Below, one piece after another: positions 39,039 to 50,334 of a stretch of DNA of 64,000 bases. A model generated the notes under the pieces. The model worked only from the letters and a program-made list of their open reading frames with translations, was not told the DNA's origin and did not search any database. The translations under genes and the position numbers were made by a program. The DNA is from Apis mellifera (Eukaryota; Arthropoda; Insecta; Hymenoptera; Apidae): assembly GCF_003254395.2 (NCBI RefSeq), contig NC_037642.1, forward strand, positions 13,411,236 to 13,475,235, written 5' to 3'. Position 1 is the stretch's first letter. The number at the start of each line of letters is the position of its first letter.

Positions 39039-40887
39039 ATGATTTTCTCTGTGGAAATATGGGAACATATATTTATACACATAGATCCTGTATCACTTAC
39101 ACGTTTGAAAATAATTTGTAAATGTTGGAACGAAATTATTGATAAAATGTTACAAGTAAGTAAAGTATATAATTTTTATTACAGTTTTAATTTATTTACT
39201 TTATTAATTTATTTGAATGTCTAAATGTATATTTGTATATCTACACATACATTATTATAAATTTTATTAATTATAATATTTTAATATTATTTATTATTAA
39301 TAATTATTTAATCTATAATATATATTAAATGATATATATTAAATATAATTTATTTAATTTTTTAATTATCTTTCTATGTATAGGAAAGCACTTTATGGTA
39401 TAAATTTTGCAAAAATAAAATTCCTGAACATTATTGGACTACTTTATGTGAAACATTAAATCCAAACAAATTTTATACTAATTTTCATGAAAAACGTGAT
39501 GCTAAATTTTGGATGGCCATGTATAAATTATGGATTAAATGCAAAAATATGATAAAATGTAATACACAAATTACATGTATTGAACCAGATTTAAAAAATC
39601 ATCCTTTAGAATATATTACTTGTATAGATACATCAGGTAATATATTGATAATATTAAATTATTAATTTAATTTTAATTTAAATGTTTAATTTTTAATTAA
39701 TATCTTTTAGAAAGTTTTATAGCAGTAGGAACATCTGAAGGATTTATTTATTTTTATAATATTTGCAATTTAAATGCAAACGTAAAATATATAATTGATC
39801 ACATGGAGTACATAAAAAGTATACAATTTTGCAGAGACGGTAATTACAAATTTTAAAAAATAAATTTGATAGAAATTTTTAATCAATTACTTATATTTCA
39901 TAGAAACAAATATCATTTGTATATCTTGTTCTGTAAATAATCATGTAAACTTTTGGGATATGAATACATTGAAGATAATTAGTAAAACACATGGAAAGTT
40001 AATTTGGTATGATTTAAAAGAAAACTATAATTAAAATAATTAATTTAATCATTAATAAATAATAAATATTTAATAGCACAAGTTACAGTTATTGCTATAC
40101 TGCTATGCATAATATAATAAGTATTGAAGGATCAATACCAAAAACAATATTTCAATTTGGTTCAGATAGTATAATTACTATGGGTGCAGACAATAATAAA
40201 GTAATAATAATGAAAAAATTATAAAAAAATTATAATTTATAATTTTATCATTTATATTAAAATGTTATATAACTTAGGTATTTTTTTATACGGAAAAAGG
40301 ATATTATGTAAATTTAAAACTAGATGAAAAAAATCTGGAAAAAAAAAATTATACTCTTAAATATATTCAGCCACCAAATATTAGAATTCGTCAATATTAT
40401 ACATTTAAACCAAATATAATTGCCTGTATTACAGGTAAGAAAGTGTAATTATATTAAATAGATATGAATTATAGATAAAATTATATAAAATTAATAAAAT
40501 ATTTTAATAATATAAAAATTATAGAATATGGATATTTGGGTTTTCTAATAAAAGAAAAAAAATGGAAACTCCACAATATATTTCCCATTTTACATGGTGA
40601 ACCTACAGCAATTTTAGTATATGGTCATATACTTGTTGTAGGATTAAATTCAGGTAATTCTTTTCATAAATTTTTAGTAATTTCTTTTATATATTTTAAA
40701 TTTTTTTTTAGGAAATGTACACATATATAACGTAGAAGATTTTGAAGTAATTAATTTTGGTATTCTTAATTCAAAAAAATTAAGTCTTGGTTCCACAGCT
40801 GTTATTTCATTAAATATAATGGTTTGCATTGAAGAATATTTAATTATCGGTTATAGCAATAAAATTTATATTGTTAATTTTGTTTGA
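39039..40887 (+). CDS. F-box protein with probable WD-type beta-propeller, 395 aa
   Basis: This is probably a substrate receptor of an SCF ubiquitin ligase. Exons: 39039-39155, 39384-39636, 39711-39839, 39904-40006, 40077-40200, 40278-40434, 40525-40653, 40712-40887, with consistent phase from ATG to TGA. An F-box opens the protein (residues about 1-40: FSVEIWEHIFIHIDPVSLTRL, then CKCWNEII), which would bind Skp1. The rest shows spaced beta-strand patterns such as FIAVGTSEGFIYFYN, IICISCSVNNHVNFWD and HILVVGLNSGNVHIYN, which read as degenerate WD40 blades. I count at least four; a full propeller needs structure prediction. I cannot name an ortholog. The gene is compact with 64-228 bp introns and ends 213 bp from the stop codon of Fignl1 on the other strand. 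Confidence 0.75.
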
Positions 40888-41100
40888 TATATAATTTAAT
40901 ATAAAAATATGAAAAATAATGTAAAATTTTTCACAAATCAAATTTATTTATAATACGTATTTATAATACATAAAAGTCTAAGTTCTTTATTGAAAAATTG
41001 GAAAGTTATTGATTGTATTAATATCTTTAATAAGTATTTTTGTTAAAAAAATTTCTGATACAAAAATATATTTTGATATTAATTTTGATAAAAACATGAA

Positions 41101-43219
41101 TTATGTTTTGTAATTTAATGCTGTCCCAGTTCCATATATAGCATCCCATTCAACATAAGTTGTTAAACTTGATTCTGATACACTAGAACGAACATGTATT
41201 AAGGCTTCCTTGAAATCATCAATTGTTACTTGCCTGACATCTTCTTTTTTAATATTTTCTAATTGACTAAATGGAATGCTTCTAATTGGTCCCATGCTAG
41301 CTTCTTTACATAAATTTGACATATCAGCTCCAGAATATCCTTTTGATTGTTCAGCTATATTATTTATATCTTCTTCATTAAGATTATGTGAAATAGTTAT
41401 TAATAAATTATTTATAATTTGTTTACGAGCTTGAAATTCTGGTAGAGGAACATAGAGTCTTTTAACAAGTCGTCTACGTGCTGCCTCATCTAATTCATGT
41501 GGTCTATTTGTTGCTCCTACAATTAAAATACAATCTTCATCAGCAGTAGCAGCTCCATCCAATTGTACTAAGAACTCAGTTTTTAATCTTCTAGAACTTT
41601 CATGTTCAGTTTCAGATCTTTGAGTAAGCAATGAATCTATTTCATCCACAAAAATTACTGATGGCTGATAAACTCTAGCAACAGCAAATAATGCTCTGAC
41701 CATTTTTTCTCCTTCTCCTATCCATTTTGATGTTAAAGAGCTAGCAGATATTGAAAAAAAAGTTGATTTACTTTGTGATGCTATACATTTTCCTATAAGT
41801 GTTTTTCCTGTACCTGGAGGACCAAACAATAAAATTCCCTTTGGAGGCCTTCGTAAACCAGTAAAAATATCAGGTCTTAACATAGGATATACAACTACTT
41901 CTTTTATGATTTTTTTGGCATATTCTAAACCAGCTATATCATCCCAACAAATAGTTGTCTTTGAATCCATTATCTCATTCTTTATTAGTTCAACCATTTT
42001 TGGTTCTACATTTTTTAATCTTTCATCTTCTACTTCCATTGTGTCAATTTCATTATTGTACATGTTTTCCTGAATTTTTTCTTTTTCTCGCTTAAAAGGA
42101 CAAACAAATTGAGAATTAACTGATATTTTTCCACCTAAAGTTTTTTTTTGCATTGATTTATTAGTTTTCATTTGCACATTTAGTTCATCTCTAGCTGTTT
42201 TGAAAAAGCCGTTTATTTTCGGTTTTGCAATATTAAAATCTTCTTCATTATGTTGAACAGACTTTTGTGATTTTAATTTCATATGATTTCTAGAAAAATT
42301 CAATGATTCATGATTATTTTTATACGTTTTAGATGAATCTTCTTTTTCAAATCTAAAATGTGATTTAGGTTCATACTTAATAGATCTTTGTTGGACATAA
42401 TTCTGATTTTTTTGATTTAGATTTAGATTAGAATGAGATTTAGATTGTTTACTAAAACTTATTTGTGCACTAATATTTTCATCTACAGAATTATTGATTG
42501 AAAATGAAGATTTATGTTCTTCAAAGTGCATATTATTTTCAATTTTTCCCTTAGAATTTGTATTTAAAGACTGACTCAGATTTTGTTTTGTTGGAATACT
42601 AACTTTTCTGTTTCGTATCACAATTTCTTTATTTTTCCATGTATTTATAATATTTTCTATATGTCTATTATTAAATAATCTTCCATGACATGGCAAAGTA
42701 TTCTTTGCATTGTCTTGACAAGATAAAGGTCTTATAAAACTTAATGCTGTATCTATATCATACAAACCTGATTTCCATTCTTGAGGATTATTATTGATTT
42801 TTGATGTTTGTAATTTAAATTGTTTCCAATAATTATTTATACCATTTTTATTTTCCATTAAATCTTGATAATCTTCTAAGCTTCTTTGAAGTAAGCAAGC
42901 TGCCATATCTTCTGATTCACTATAAAATAAATAAAAAATGATTTATTTATTATTATATGTATTATTATATATTATTTAAATCTTTAAGAAATAATTTATC
43001 TATTTTGTTTCAATAATAGCTTTTATGAATTATTTATATTCATGAAAAATTTTACAGAACTTACTATTGTCTTGCTGTTAAATATTTCATAGCAAAACAT
43101 CTCCTTTCTATGTCTACAATTTCTATATCATCTTTATTATTTTTTGAAAATTTTAAAATATGATACGCAGCTAAGAAATTATTCTTTTCCTTATTCATTT
43201 CTACATCATTTGTAGCCAT
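41101..43219 (-). CDS. Fignl1: Fidgetin-like 1 AAA ATPase, 657 aa
   Basis: Fidgetin-like 1 is a AAA ATPase of the meiotic/spastin-katanin clade that acts in the nucleus on RAD51 filaments and limits recombination. Exons in transcript order: 43219-43065 and 42919-41101, joined in phase through codon 52. The N-terminal half is Asn/Lys/Ser-rich and poorly conserved, but carries an FKTA tetrapeptide at 291-294, which matches the FxxA RAD51-binding motif known in FIGNL1. The AAA domain has the preceding ICWDDIAGLEYAK linker, Walker A GPPGTGKT (418-425), pore loop KWIGEGEK, Walker B VIFVDEIDS, sensor 1 GATNRP, arginine fingers in AARRRLVKR, and the C-terminal Vps4-type helix with TYVEWDAIYGT. The length is near human FIGNL1 (674 aa). 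Fidgetin and spastin are excluded by the FxxA motif and the C-terminal block. Confidence 0.92.
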
Positions 43220-43418
43220 ATTTATACTTGAAAATTATTATAATTTATATTAATATAATTTAATTAATTTTATTTAATTGTTTATTATATTTACAATATA
43301 AACAGACATTCCCATTTATTACTTTTCCCGCTTATAATGTGATAATATAATAAGATACATGTGTGTGTATATGTAAACAACAAAACGAATAAAGATATAG
43401 ATAAAATAAAAATTAGCG

Positions 43419-43658
43419 AATCAGCGCCATCTCCAAAATATTGCAAATGAAAATAATATAGAAGAAAAGCAAATAATAAGAGAAAAATAGAGATAGAATA
43501 AGAACTGAAAATTAGCATCATTTCTTAATGTCACATTTCTTCAAAAATATTTCAAAAGATGGCACTAATGATCAATTCTTTATTTTTGTCTTCTTTTTAT
43601 TATTTGTTTTCCTTATTTATATTGCTTACATAGTTTCATTTGCGAGATGGCGCTGATT
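43419..43658. promoter_or_regulatory. Inverted pair of AGATGGCGCT cores (CTCF-like)
   Basis: AATCAGCGCCATCTC at 43419-43433 is the exact reverse complement of GAGATGGCGCTGATT at 43644-43658. AGATGGCACT at 43558-43567 is a near copy. AGRTGGCGC is the core of the insect CTCF motif. Binding is inferred. Confidence 0.45.
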
Positions 43659-43846
43659 TGTTGTCTTTGTTCTTGATTTATAATTTTAAGTGACTTATAG
43701 AATATGCATTCAATTAAACTTTCATCATTTCTTTTTCAAAATTATAAAATGCACTTTGATCATTAGTATAAACAGAATAGATATTACATTTTTCTGTGTT
43801 ACAATTTATTTAAAACTTATTCTTAACGATTTTTTAAAATATAATA

Positions 43847-43880
43847 TATATGATATATAATATATATTATATATCATATA
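43847..43880. repeat. Perfect 34 bp AT palindrome
   Basis: The two halves are exact reverse complements centred between 43863 and 43864, with a single G/C pair at 43852 and 43875. It would extrude easily as a cruciform, but such palindromes are common in AT-only DNA. Confidence 0.7.
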
Positions 43881-44449
43881 ACACAAAATATCATTTAATA
43901 ACAGTGATAAAATTTAAATTCTGCAACAAAATATTTATTTCATTTTTTTATTTGCAATTTTATATTGAAGTTTCTAATTCCAATTTTAATCATTAATAAT
44001 GTAATCTTATTTTGCATCGGTAACATTGATACTTTACTAAAAAGGTAAAGATATCTAATATCCTATTTTATAGGATAAAAAATATATCGAATGTTAAATC
44101 TATTTTATATTTCATCTGTGATTATAATTTTACTTAACCATCCGTAGATAATATAGATAAATATTCTACTTTCGGTTGTCATATAGCATTAGTAATGTAT
44201 ACGTCAGATATCACTTTGCAATAAGTTTTCATATTATTCGCATATCAAAAAATAATTTCTTATAAGAATACCTATTAATAATAATAATAATAATCCGATC
44301 AAATATTTAATTTAACACGTTCAATTCGATTAGTATATTTCAAACAAAAATTAAAAAATACATACATATGTTAAGTAAAACTCAAAATTAAGTCATCTCA
44401 AAATTGTAAACAGAACGAGATTATAATACATGATTATTCGATACTTAAA

Positions 44450-45582
44450 ATGTCTGTAACTGAAGAAAGAATTCAAGAATTAAATAGACGATTTTTAGAA
44501 TTTATGAGTAAAAGTGAAAATGTGGAATCAGCAACTAAAGAAATTTATGATGATCTTCTTGATGAAGTATTAATGGGATTTGTTTTCGATGTGCATCGAA
44601 CTACCAAAACTGGTAGTTCTGATGTAGAAGAAGGCATACCTGATGATGAATCGTATGCTATTGTAGGTAAGTGAAATAATAAAAAAACATTAATAAAAAT
44701 TTTAATAATTATAATTTCTTAAATCAGGTTATGTTTATTTATTAAATAAAATATTTCTGTTATAAAAATTAATTATTATTTTTATTTAATTTAACTTTTT
44801 TTTTTTAAGATTCTCCAGGATTGGATGTTTTTGGTCAACATCCTGTTAAAAAATCCCAAGAATGTAATTGTCCAAATTGTGATAGAGGAGTTGCAGCTTG
44901 TCGTTTTGCAACTCATTTAGAAAAATGTATGGGTATGGGACGAAATAGTTCGCGAATTGCATCAAGACGTATAGCAAATAATTCAAAAGATCTCAGTAAT
45001 TTCAGTGGTGTTATAAGTGATGATGATGATGATGTTGATTGGAGTTTAAATAATGATAAGCGTAAACGCAGAAAAGACCGTAATGGTATTAAAAGAACAA
45101 AGCAACAAAAAAATAGCCAAAGAAATGGTGAAACTATAAATGAACATGTTCATAGTAGTAATGAAAATTCTCCATCAAATTATGAAAATATGTCCTTGGA
45201 AGATAAAAGGATTCTATTGACTCAAATTTGTGGAGTAATATCGGAGCATACAAAAAAATTGTGTACACGATCTATGCGATGTCCACAACATACAGAAGAT
45301 CAAAGGAAAGAAATGAGAGCAAATTTAGAATCTGGAAACAATATACAACCTAGTCAAGATAATCTTCATGTTGATGTAGATACTTATGAAGAGGGAGATG
45401 GACAAAACTTGAGAGAAGCATTAGCGCGTTGGGATCGCGAAGAATCAAGTCATTCGAGTCCAGCAGATTCTACATCTACTACATCAACATCTTCAATAAG
45501 TAGAAAACGAGAAACAAAATCGAAAGGCAAAGGCAAAGGCTCCAAACGCGATCGTGGATCGCCTATTTCACAAGGAGATTAA
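44450..45582 (+). CDS. Sgf11: SAGA-associated factor 11 / ataxin-7-like 3, 329 aa
   Basis: Sgf11 is a component of the SAGA histone H2B deubiquitinase module; it activates the Ubp8/nonstop protease in the nucleus. Exons: 44450-44666 and 44810-45582, joined in phase. The N-terminal helix (about residues 5-60, with SATKEIYDDLLDEVLMGFVFDVHR) is the part that packs against ENY2 and the enzyme in known structures. The Sgf11-type zinc finger has C93, C96, H108 and C112 with the Arg-rich GRNSSRIASRR that follows, which contacts the nucleosome acidic patch in known structures. Further on, at about 211-235, ICGVISEHTKKLCTRSMRCPQH matches the SCA7 domain kept by ATXN7L3 proteins. The tail is Ser-rich and ends in a Lys/Gly/Arg-rich block. 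It is longer than fly Sgf11 (about 196 aa) and similar to human ATXN7L3 (about 350 aa). Confidence 0.92.
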
Positions 45583-45791
45583 AATAGTTTGCTTAATTTA
45601 TTTTTTAATTCTAAGAATTTTCTAACAAGAAAATTTATGTAATAATAATGTTCCTATGCATTGTATAAAGCTTCAAGAATATATTATCCCAAACAAAATA
45701 TAAATTAAAAAAAAACCTTTTTAATTTTGTTTTATGTTTAATAGATTTCAAAATACTTGTAATTTAAATACGCATAATTATTATTATGCAG

Positions 45792-45835
<44 letters not shown>

Positions 45836-46020
45836 GCTAATGCATGTTTCGTTGCTTTAATGTTAGGAGGCGCTGCATTCTGCAAATATCAGAACGTTAA
45901 TTCATATGTATGATTCATGATTATATGCCGCCATTTTCCATTAAATATTATTTGACGCGAAGTTATCGTATATGTAAGATTAAAATAATAAATAATTTTA
46001 AATTATATTATTAAATAAAA
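45583..46020. other. Sgf11-Sde2 intergenic region with AT microsatellite
   Basis: The 438 bp between two genes on the same strand holds the Sgf11 3' UTR, an (AT)n run at about 45797-45832, and a less AT-rich stretch at about 45835-45965 that is probably the Sde2 promoter. An AGGAGGCGCTG sequence near 45867 resembles the cores seen upstream of Sgf11. Confidence 0.5.
45797..45832. repeat. (AT)n microsatellite
   Basis: About 17 uninterrupted AT units lie between Sgf11 and Sde2. Confidence 0.9.
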
Positions 46021-46915
46021 ATGTTAAATGTGCAAATAAGTACTGCTTCTGGAGTGAAACAAATTCTTACTGTCGAAACTCCATTTAAAATTCAAGAATT
46101 ATATGATTACATTGAAGGATTAACGGTATTCGATCATTTAACCTAATTATATTAATTTTTTTAATAAAGAAAAAATTCTTTAATGATAGTTTATATACAA
46201 TTTATTGCAGGAAAACTTTTATATTATACATAATGGAAAGCTCATTAATGAAAATGCCATTTGCTATACCGGTTATATTTCTATTGTACCAAGATTATTT
46301 GGTGGAAAAGGAGGATTTGGTTCTATGCTACGAGCAATTGGTGCACAAATTGAAAAAACTACAAATCGTGAAGCTTGTAGAGATTTAAGTGGACGTAGAC
46401 TTCGCGACATTAATGAAGAAAAAAGATTAAAAGCTTGGATTGAAAAACAAGGAAAACGAGAAGAGGAAGCTGCGGAACGTAAAAAGAAAAAATTGGAAAG
46501 ATTATGTGCTGAACCTAGACATGAATTTAAAGATCAAACGTATGAACGTGAAAGATCAGTTCTTACAGAAAGAGTTGGAGATGCAGTTGAAGAAGGCTTT
46601 AAAGCTTCTACTTCTGGAATAAAAAGAAAATGTGATGAAGAATTTAAACCAAATAAAAAGAAAATTTTATTAGATATAGATATCGATTCAGATGAATTAG
46701 ATAGTTCTGATGAAAGTGATGAAGATGAAAAAATATCTATTGGAACAATTAAAAATGCAGAATTATTATCAAACGATAGTGGACATTCTAGTGATGAAAG
46801 TGGACAAATTACAAAAGATAAAAATGAAATAAAAACGGGACATTTAGAAACAAATTTTGACACTGAAAATGATAATAAAATTTTAAGTATAGCTGAAGAT
46901 AAAAAAAATTTTTAA
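46021..46915 (+). CDS. Sde2: SDE2 homolog (ubiquitin-fold splicing and genome-maintenance factor), 269 aa
   Basis: SDE2 proteins are made with an N-terminal ubiquitin-like fold that is clipped off after a Gly-Gly pair. The released C-terminal part enters spliceosomes and, in vertebrates, also acts at replication forks with PCNA. Exons: 46021-46125 and 46211-46915, phase 0. Residues 1 to about 65 form the ubiquitin-like part and end in VPRLFGGKGG, with the cut expected between G67 and K68. The family signature follows: GFGSMLRAIGAQIEKTTNRE and CRDLSGRRLRDINEEKRLKAW. The rest is a charged coiled-coil stretch rich in Lys and Glu, then an acidic Ser/Asp tail (DSDELDSSDESDEDE). A C-terminal SAP domain, present in vertebrate SDE2, is not visible, and the protein is shorter than the human one (about 450 aa). 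Confidence 0.92.
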
Positions 46916-47240
46916 AGAAATTAAAATTTATCTTTTAAATTTTATTTTACCAGTAAATGCCTTGAAGTATTTATAATATATATAAGATATCTCATATAAT
47001 AAAATTATTTAATATTTAATAATTAAAAGTAGTCTAATAAAATAATTGCATAATTGTAATTTATATGTTATAAAATTAAATATTAACTTTAGAGAGAATA
47101 GATAAATCAAACTAGTTTGTATATTTTAAATGCTACATTGTACAAATTAAATTTAATATTAAAAACGAATAAATATATAAAGTAATTTTGTTGTATTATT
47201 TAAAATTTTTTCCAAACATATTAACTGAAAATATTGCATT
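46916..47240. other. Convergent 3' region of Sde2 and the small minus-strand gene
   Basis: 325 bp of AT-rich DNA separates the two stop codons. Nothing else is seen; it should hold both 3' UTRs. Confidence 0.5.
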
Positions 47241-47679
47241 TTAAATTATTCTCCAGGCAATTAATTCATTACTAAGTTTTATACCCACTGCAAATAAAGC
47301 TACAGATATAACAAATGATTTTAAGAAATTATTTACAAATAATTCCTGATTTTTACATTGAAGTAGCCATTTATAAAGATTTTTTATATATTCGCAGTTA
47401 ATTAAATTATTATTTTGATTACATTTATTTTCAACTTGCATATGTATTGTTTGTATCAAAGCACCGAGACAAATATAATAATAAGTTTTTTTATGCGGAA
47501 TATGCTGAAAATAGTTATTAAATATATATTGTTTATTTACTTATTTAAAACATATTTAAAAAAAAAAGAAATTAGATAAAAATAAATCTTACATTTCTGC
47601 AAATTTTCTTTTGTTTAATAAATGGCGAATTACATAATATAGGTAAAGACGGTGCACAAATATTATGTTTCACAGTCAT
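47241..47679 (-). CDS. Small unrecognised protein with C-terminal hydrophobic segment, 116 aa
   Basis: Two exons in transcript order: 47679-47593 and 47504-47241. They join at phase 0 with clean GTAAG donor and TTTCAG acceptor, giving an ATG-to-TAA frame of 117 codons. The N-terminal third is Cys/Pro-containing (ICAPSLPILCNSPF) and basic. A middle part has hydrophobic positions (YYYICLGALIQTIHM), then a polar linker of Asn and Lys and a helix (CEYIKNLYKWLLQCKNQELF). Near the C-terminus, FVISVALFAVGIKL looks like a single membrane segment followed by a short ELIAWRII tail, as in tail-anchored proteins. I do not recognise the family. The gene is in opposite orientation to Sde2 upstream and to the protease downstream. 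That it is a gene at all rests on the splice join and the open frame. Confidence 0.5.
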
Positions 47680-48617
47680 TTTCAATTTTTATTTTAAAAT
47701 TTTCATACATTTTATTATATCATGATGTAAAACTCAAAATTATTATATACAAACAAAAACCAAAAAGAATATCAAGACAGATGTTCTTTTGTTTAATATA
47801 AAATTCTTCATTCAATGAAAGAAGTAAAAAATATATTTCAAATGTTACTTAAAATTCATTATTTTTTCTTTCATTTCTTTATTAAGTGCTATTGATATAA
47901 TAATATTCGTAATACGATTATAAATAAAATATGTGCAACTACATAAGCACAGCAAAATGTAATGATTTGTATGTTGTTTTTAAAAATATGTTAATTTTTT
48001 TCTATTTTTATACATATATTATTTATATATATTATATTTATTTAAAATATTAAATATGTATTAATCACTTATTTGTGCGTATTTAACATTTTTTTAACAT
48101 TAATATTGTAGAATTTTTTATAATATAAAATATTATTTTATAATATAAATTTTTACATTATAAATATATTTATTATATATTTTATATTTTTGAAAATATA
48201 TAAAATGTAGTTTTAATAATTTAATTGAATCAATTTAAAAAATACGTGTGGAAAATATGTGGAAATATTTTTAATATTTGAATTTGAAAAAAAATATAAC
48301 TAAATATAATATACAAAGAAAGAAAGAAATTAATAAGGAAAATCTCAAGATAATTAATTAAAAAAATTCAATGAAGATATAAATAGTGGGAGAACTAGTC
48401 GACCTTTGTTTCGATAGCTTCATCAACAACTTTATTCTTTAGTCGGTATCCTGATATCGAATATAATGGACTGTAATAATAACCGTAATGGAATAAGTAA
48501 AAGTTTTTAAAATATATGCGAAATTCGTATTAAACTCTCAATAATTAAATAATAAAAGTGAAATTTTTATCTTTTTTGGCAAAGTTTTTTTTTTGTTTAA
48601 TCACGATAATATCGAAA
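47680..48617. other. Intergenic region upstream of the first CLIP protease
   Basis: About 940 bp is AT-rich, with no coding exon. The start codons on both sides point away from each other, so promoters of both genes should lie here. A somewhat less AT-rich stretch at 48370-48480 is the likely core promoter of the protease gene. Confidence 0.45.
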
Positions 48618-50334
48618 ATGATTAAATTATTTCTTTTAATTATTTTTCAAGCGATGGTACTAAGTTATGCAGTCGCTCGTAAGTTATTAACTTTATTTTT
48701 TCAAACCATTTTTTAATCTTATCAAATAATTTTCTTTTCTTAATTAAAATTATATTATTCGTTGAATAATTTTATCATTGTCATATATTTGAATAAGTTT
48801 CAAAAAAAAAAAAAAATGATAATGTCAAACTATACAATAAAATTATTATAGAATGTACATACTTATAATTGATCGATATATTTTCTTTGACTAGCATGAA
48901 ATTATGAAATGCTGTCATTAAAATCCTAATATGTAAATGTAACGGATTGAATATACAGAATTTTATTAAAAATTTATATTTTTTGGAATCAAAATATATA
49001 TCTTATATAGAAATATAATTATTTATAATTAATTATCTTATTTTTTCATTTTGCAACTTTCTTTTTTTTTTTTAGAAAATCAAGAACAACCAACTTGCAC
49101 GTCAATTAATGGCAGAATCGGTAGATGCATCATAATACATCAGTGTCCAGAATTATTGAACATACTTCAAACACGCCCCCTTAAATCAGAAACTATAAAT
49201 TTACTAAGACAATTGCAATGCGGTTTCGACGGCAATAATCCCACAGTCTGTTGTCCGATTCAAAATACAAATATCGATACAACGGATCGAGACAATAATG
49301 ACAATGATATAAAATCGAATCAAAACTTTAATGATCAAAATAATGAACAAAATACCAATAAAAATCTCGACGATGAGAATTTACAATATGATTTTTCGAA
49401 CAATTCTTTGATTCCAACCGATTGTGGAAATGATTTGTCTCAAAGAATTATAGGAGGAGAAATTACAGAGCTCGATGAATTCCCTTGGATGGTACTTTTG
49501 GAACACGCCAAACGTAAGTCTTTCTCTCTCTCTCTCTCTCTCTAAAGAGATATAAAATATTCACACATTTCGAAAATTTACGATGAAAAGTAATATTAAC
49601 ATTTAAAATCACACTTTTCAGCGAATGGAAAAGTTACAATTTGTGGTGGAGTTCTTATCAGTCGACGTTACGTTTTAACGGCAGCGCATTGCATCAAGGG
49701 GAAAGATTTACCAATTACATGGCGTTTAGAAAGCGTTCGTCTAGGCGAATATAATACCGAAACGAATCCCGATTGTGTCCCGGACGATGGAAATAGTTTA
49801 CTTTGCGCGGACGAACCTATATCGGTTGAAGTCGAAGAACAAATAGCACACGAAAATTATCGACCACGTTCGAGAGATCAGAAATATGATATCGCGCTTC
49901 TAAGATTGTCTCGTGACGTTACATTCACCAATTATATAAAACCTATTTGTTTACCATCCATTGCTTCTCTCGGACAAAAACTATTCGTGGCTGGGTGGGG
50001 AAAGACGGAGAACGGTTCGTCGTCGAACGTGAAATTAAAAGTCTCTCTGCCTTTTGTTGACAAACAACAGTGTCAATTAACTTACGATAATGTGCAAGTA
50101 TCGCTCGGTTACGGTCAGATTTGTGTCGGGGGACAAAGAGGTAAAGACTCGTGTAGAGGAGATTCGGGCGGTCCCTTAATGACCATAGAAAGAGAGCGTA
50201 ATGGTAATGCGAGATGGACCGTTGTAGGTATTGTTTCCTTCGGGCCATTACCTTGCGGTATGTTCGGATGGCCTGGCGTTTATACAAGGACAATTGATTT
50301 CGTACCGTGGATAATTAGTAAAATGAGACCTTAA
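48618..50334 (+). CDS. CLIP-domain serine protease zymogen (trypsin-like), 403 aa
   Basis: This is a secreted zymogen of the kind used in insect melanisation, Toll and dorsoventral cascades. Exons: 48618-48678, 49076-49513, 49622-50334, with consistent phase. The signal peptide (about residues 1-20) is on its own exon. One CLIP domain runs from C28 (CTSINGRIGRC) to the VCCP motif. An Asn/Asp-rich linker follows, then the activation site R144|IIGG. The chymotrypsin-fold catalytic domain has H189 (LTAAHC), D256 (DIALL) and S348 (GDSGGP). An Asp six residues before the Ser (KDSCRGDS) predicts cleavage after Arg or Lys. An extra Cys pair in the loop after LGEYNTE (DCVPDDGNSLLC) is typical of CLIP-B enzymes such as easter and prophenoloxidase-activating proteases. 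It is active in all key residues. The individual ortholog cannot be named. Confidence 0.93.

Larger units (their letters stand above)
43220..44449. promoter_or_regulatory. Divergent promoter region of Fignl1 and Sgf11
   Basis: The region between the two start codons is 1.2 kb of mostly AT-rich DNA. It contains two inverted copies of a 15 bp sequence with the core AGATGGCGCT (43419-43433 and 43644-43658), a third similar core at 43558-43567, and a 34 bp perfect AT palindrome at 43847-43880. The open frame at 43291-43521 on the minus strand is hydrophobic and overlaps these motifs; I treat it as chance. Confidence 0.5.

Noticed and set aside
43291..43521. Minus-strand hydrophobic open frame of 76 codons between Fignl1 and Sgf11
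   Set aside because: The composition is Phe/Leu/Ile/Ser from AT-rich DNA, and it spans the inverted CTCF-like motifs; no splice partners were found.
46440..46863. Open frames on both strands within Sde2 exon 2
   Set aside because: They are shadows of the charged and acidic Sde2 tail.
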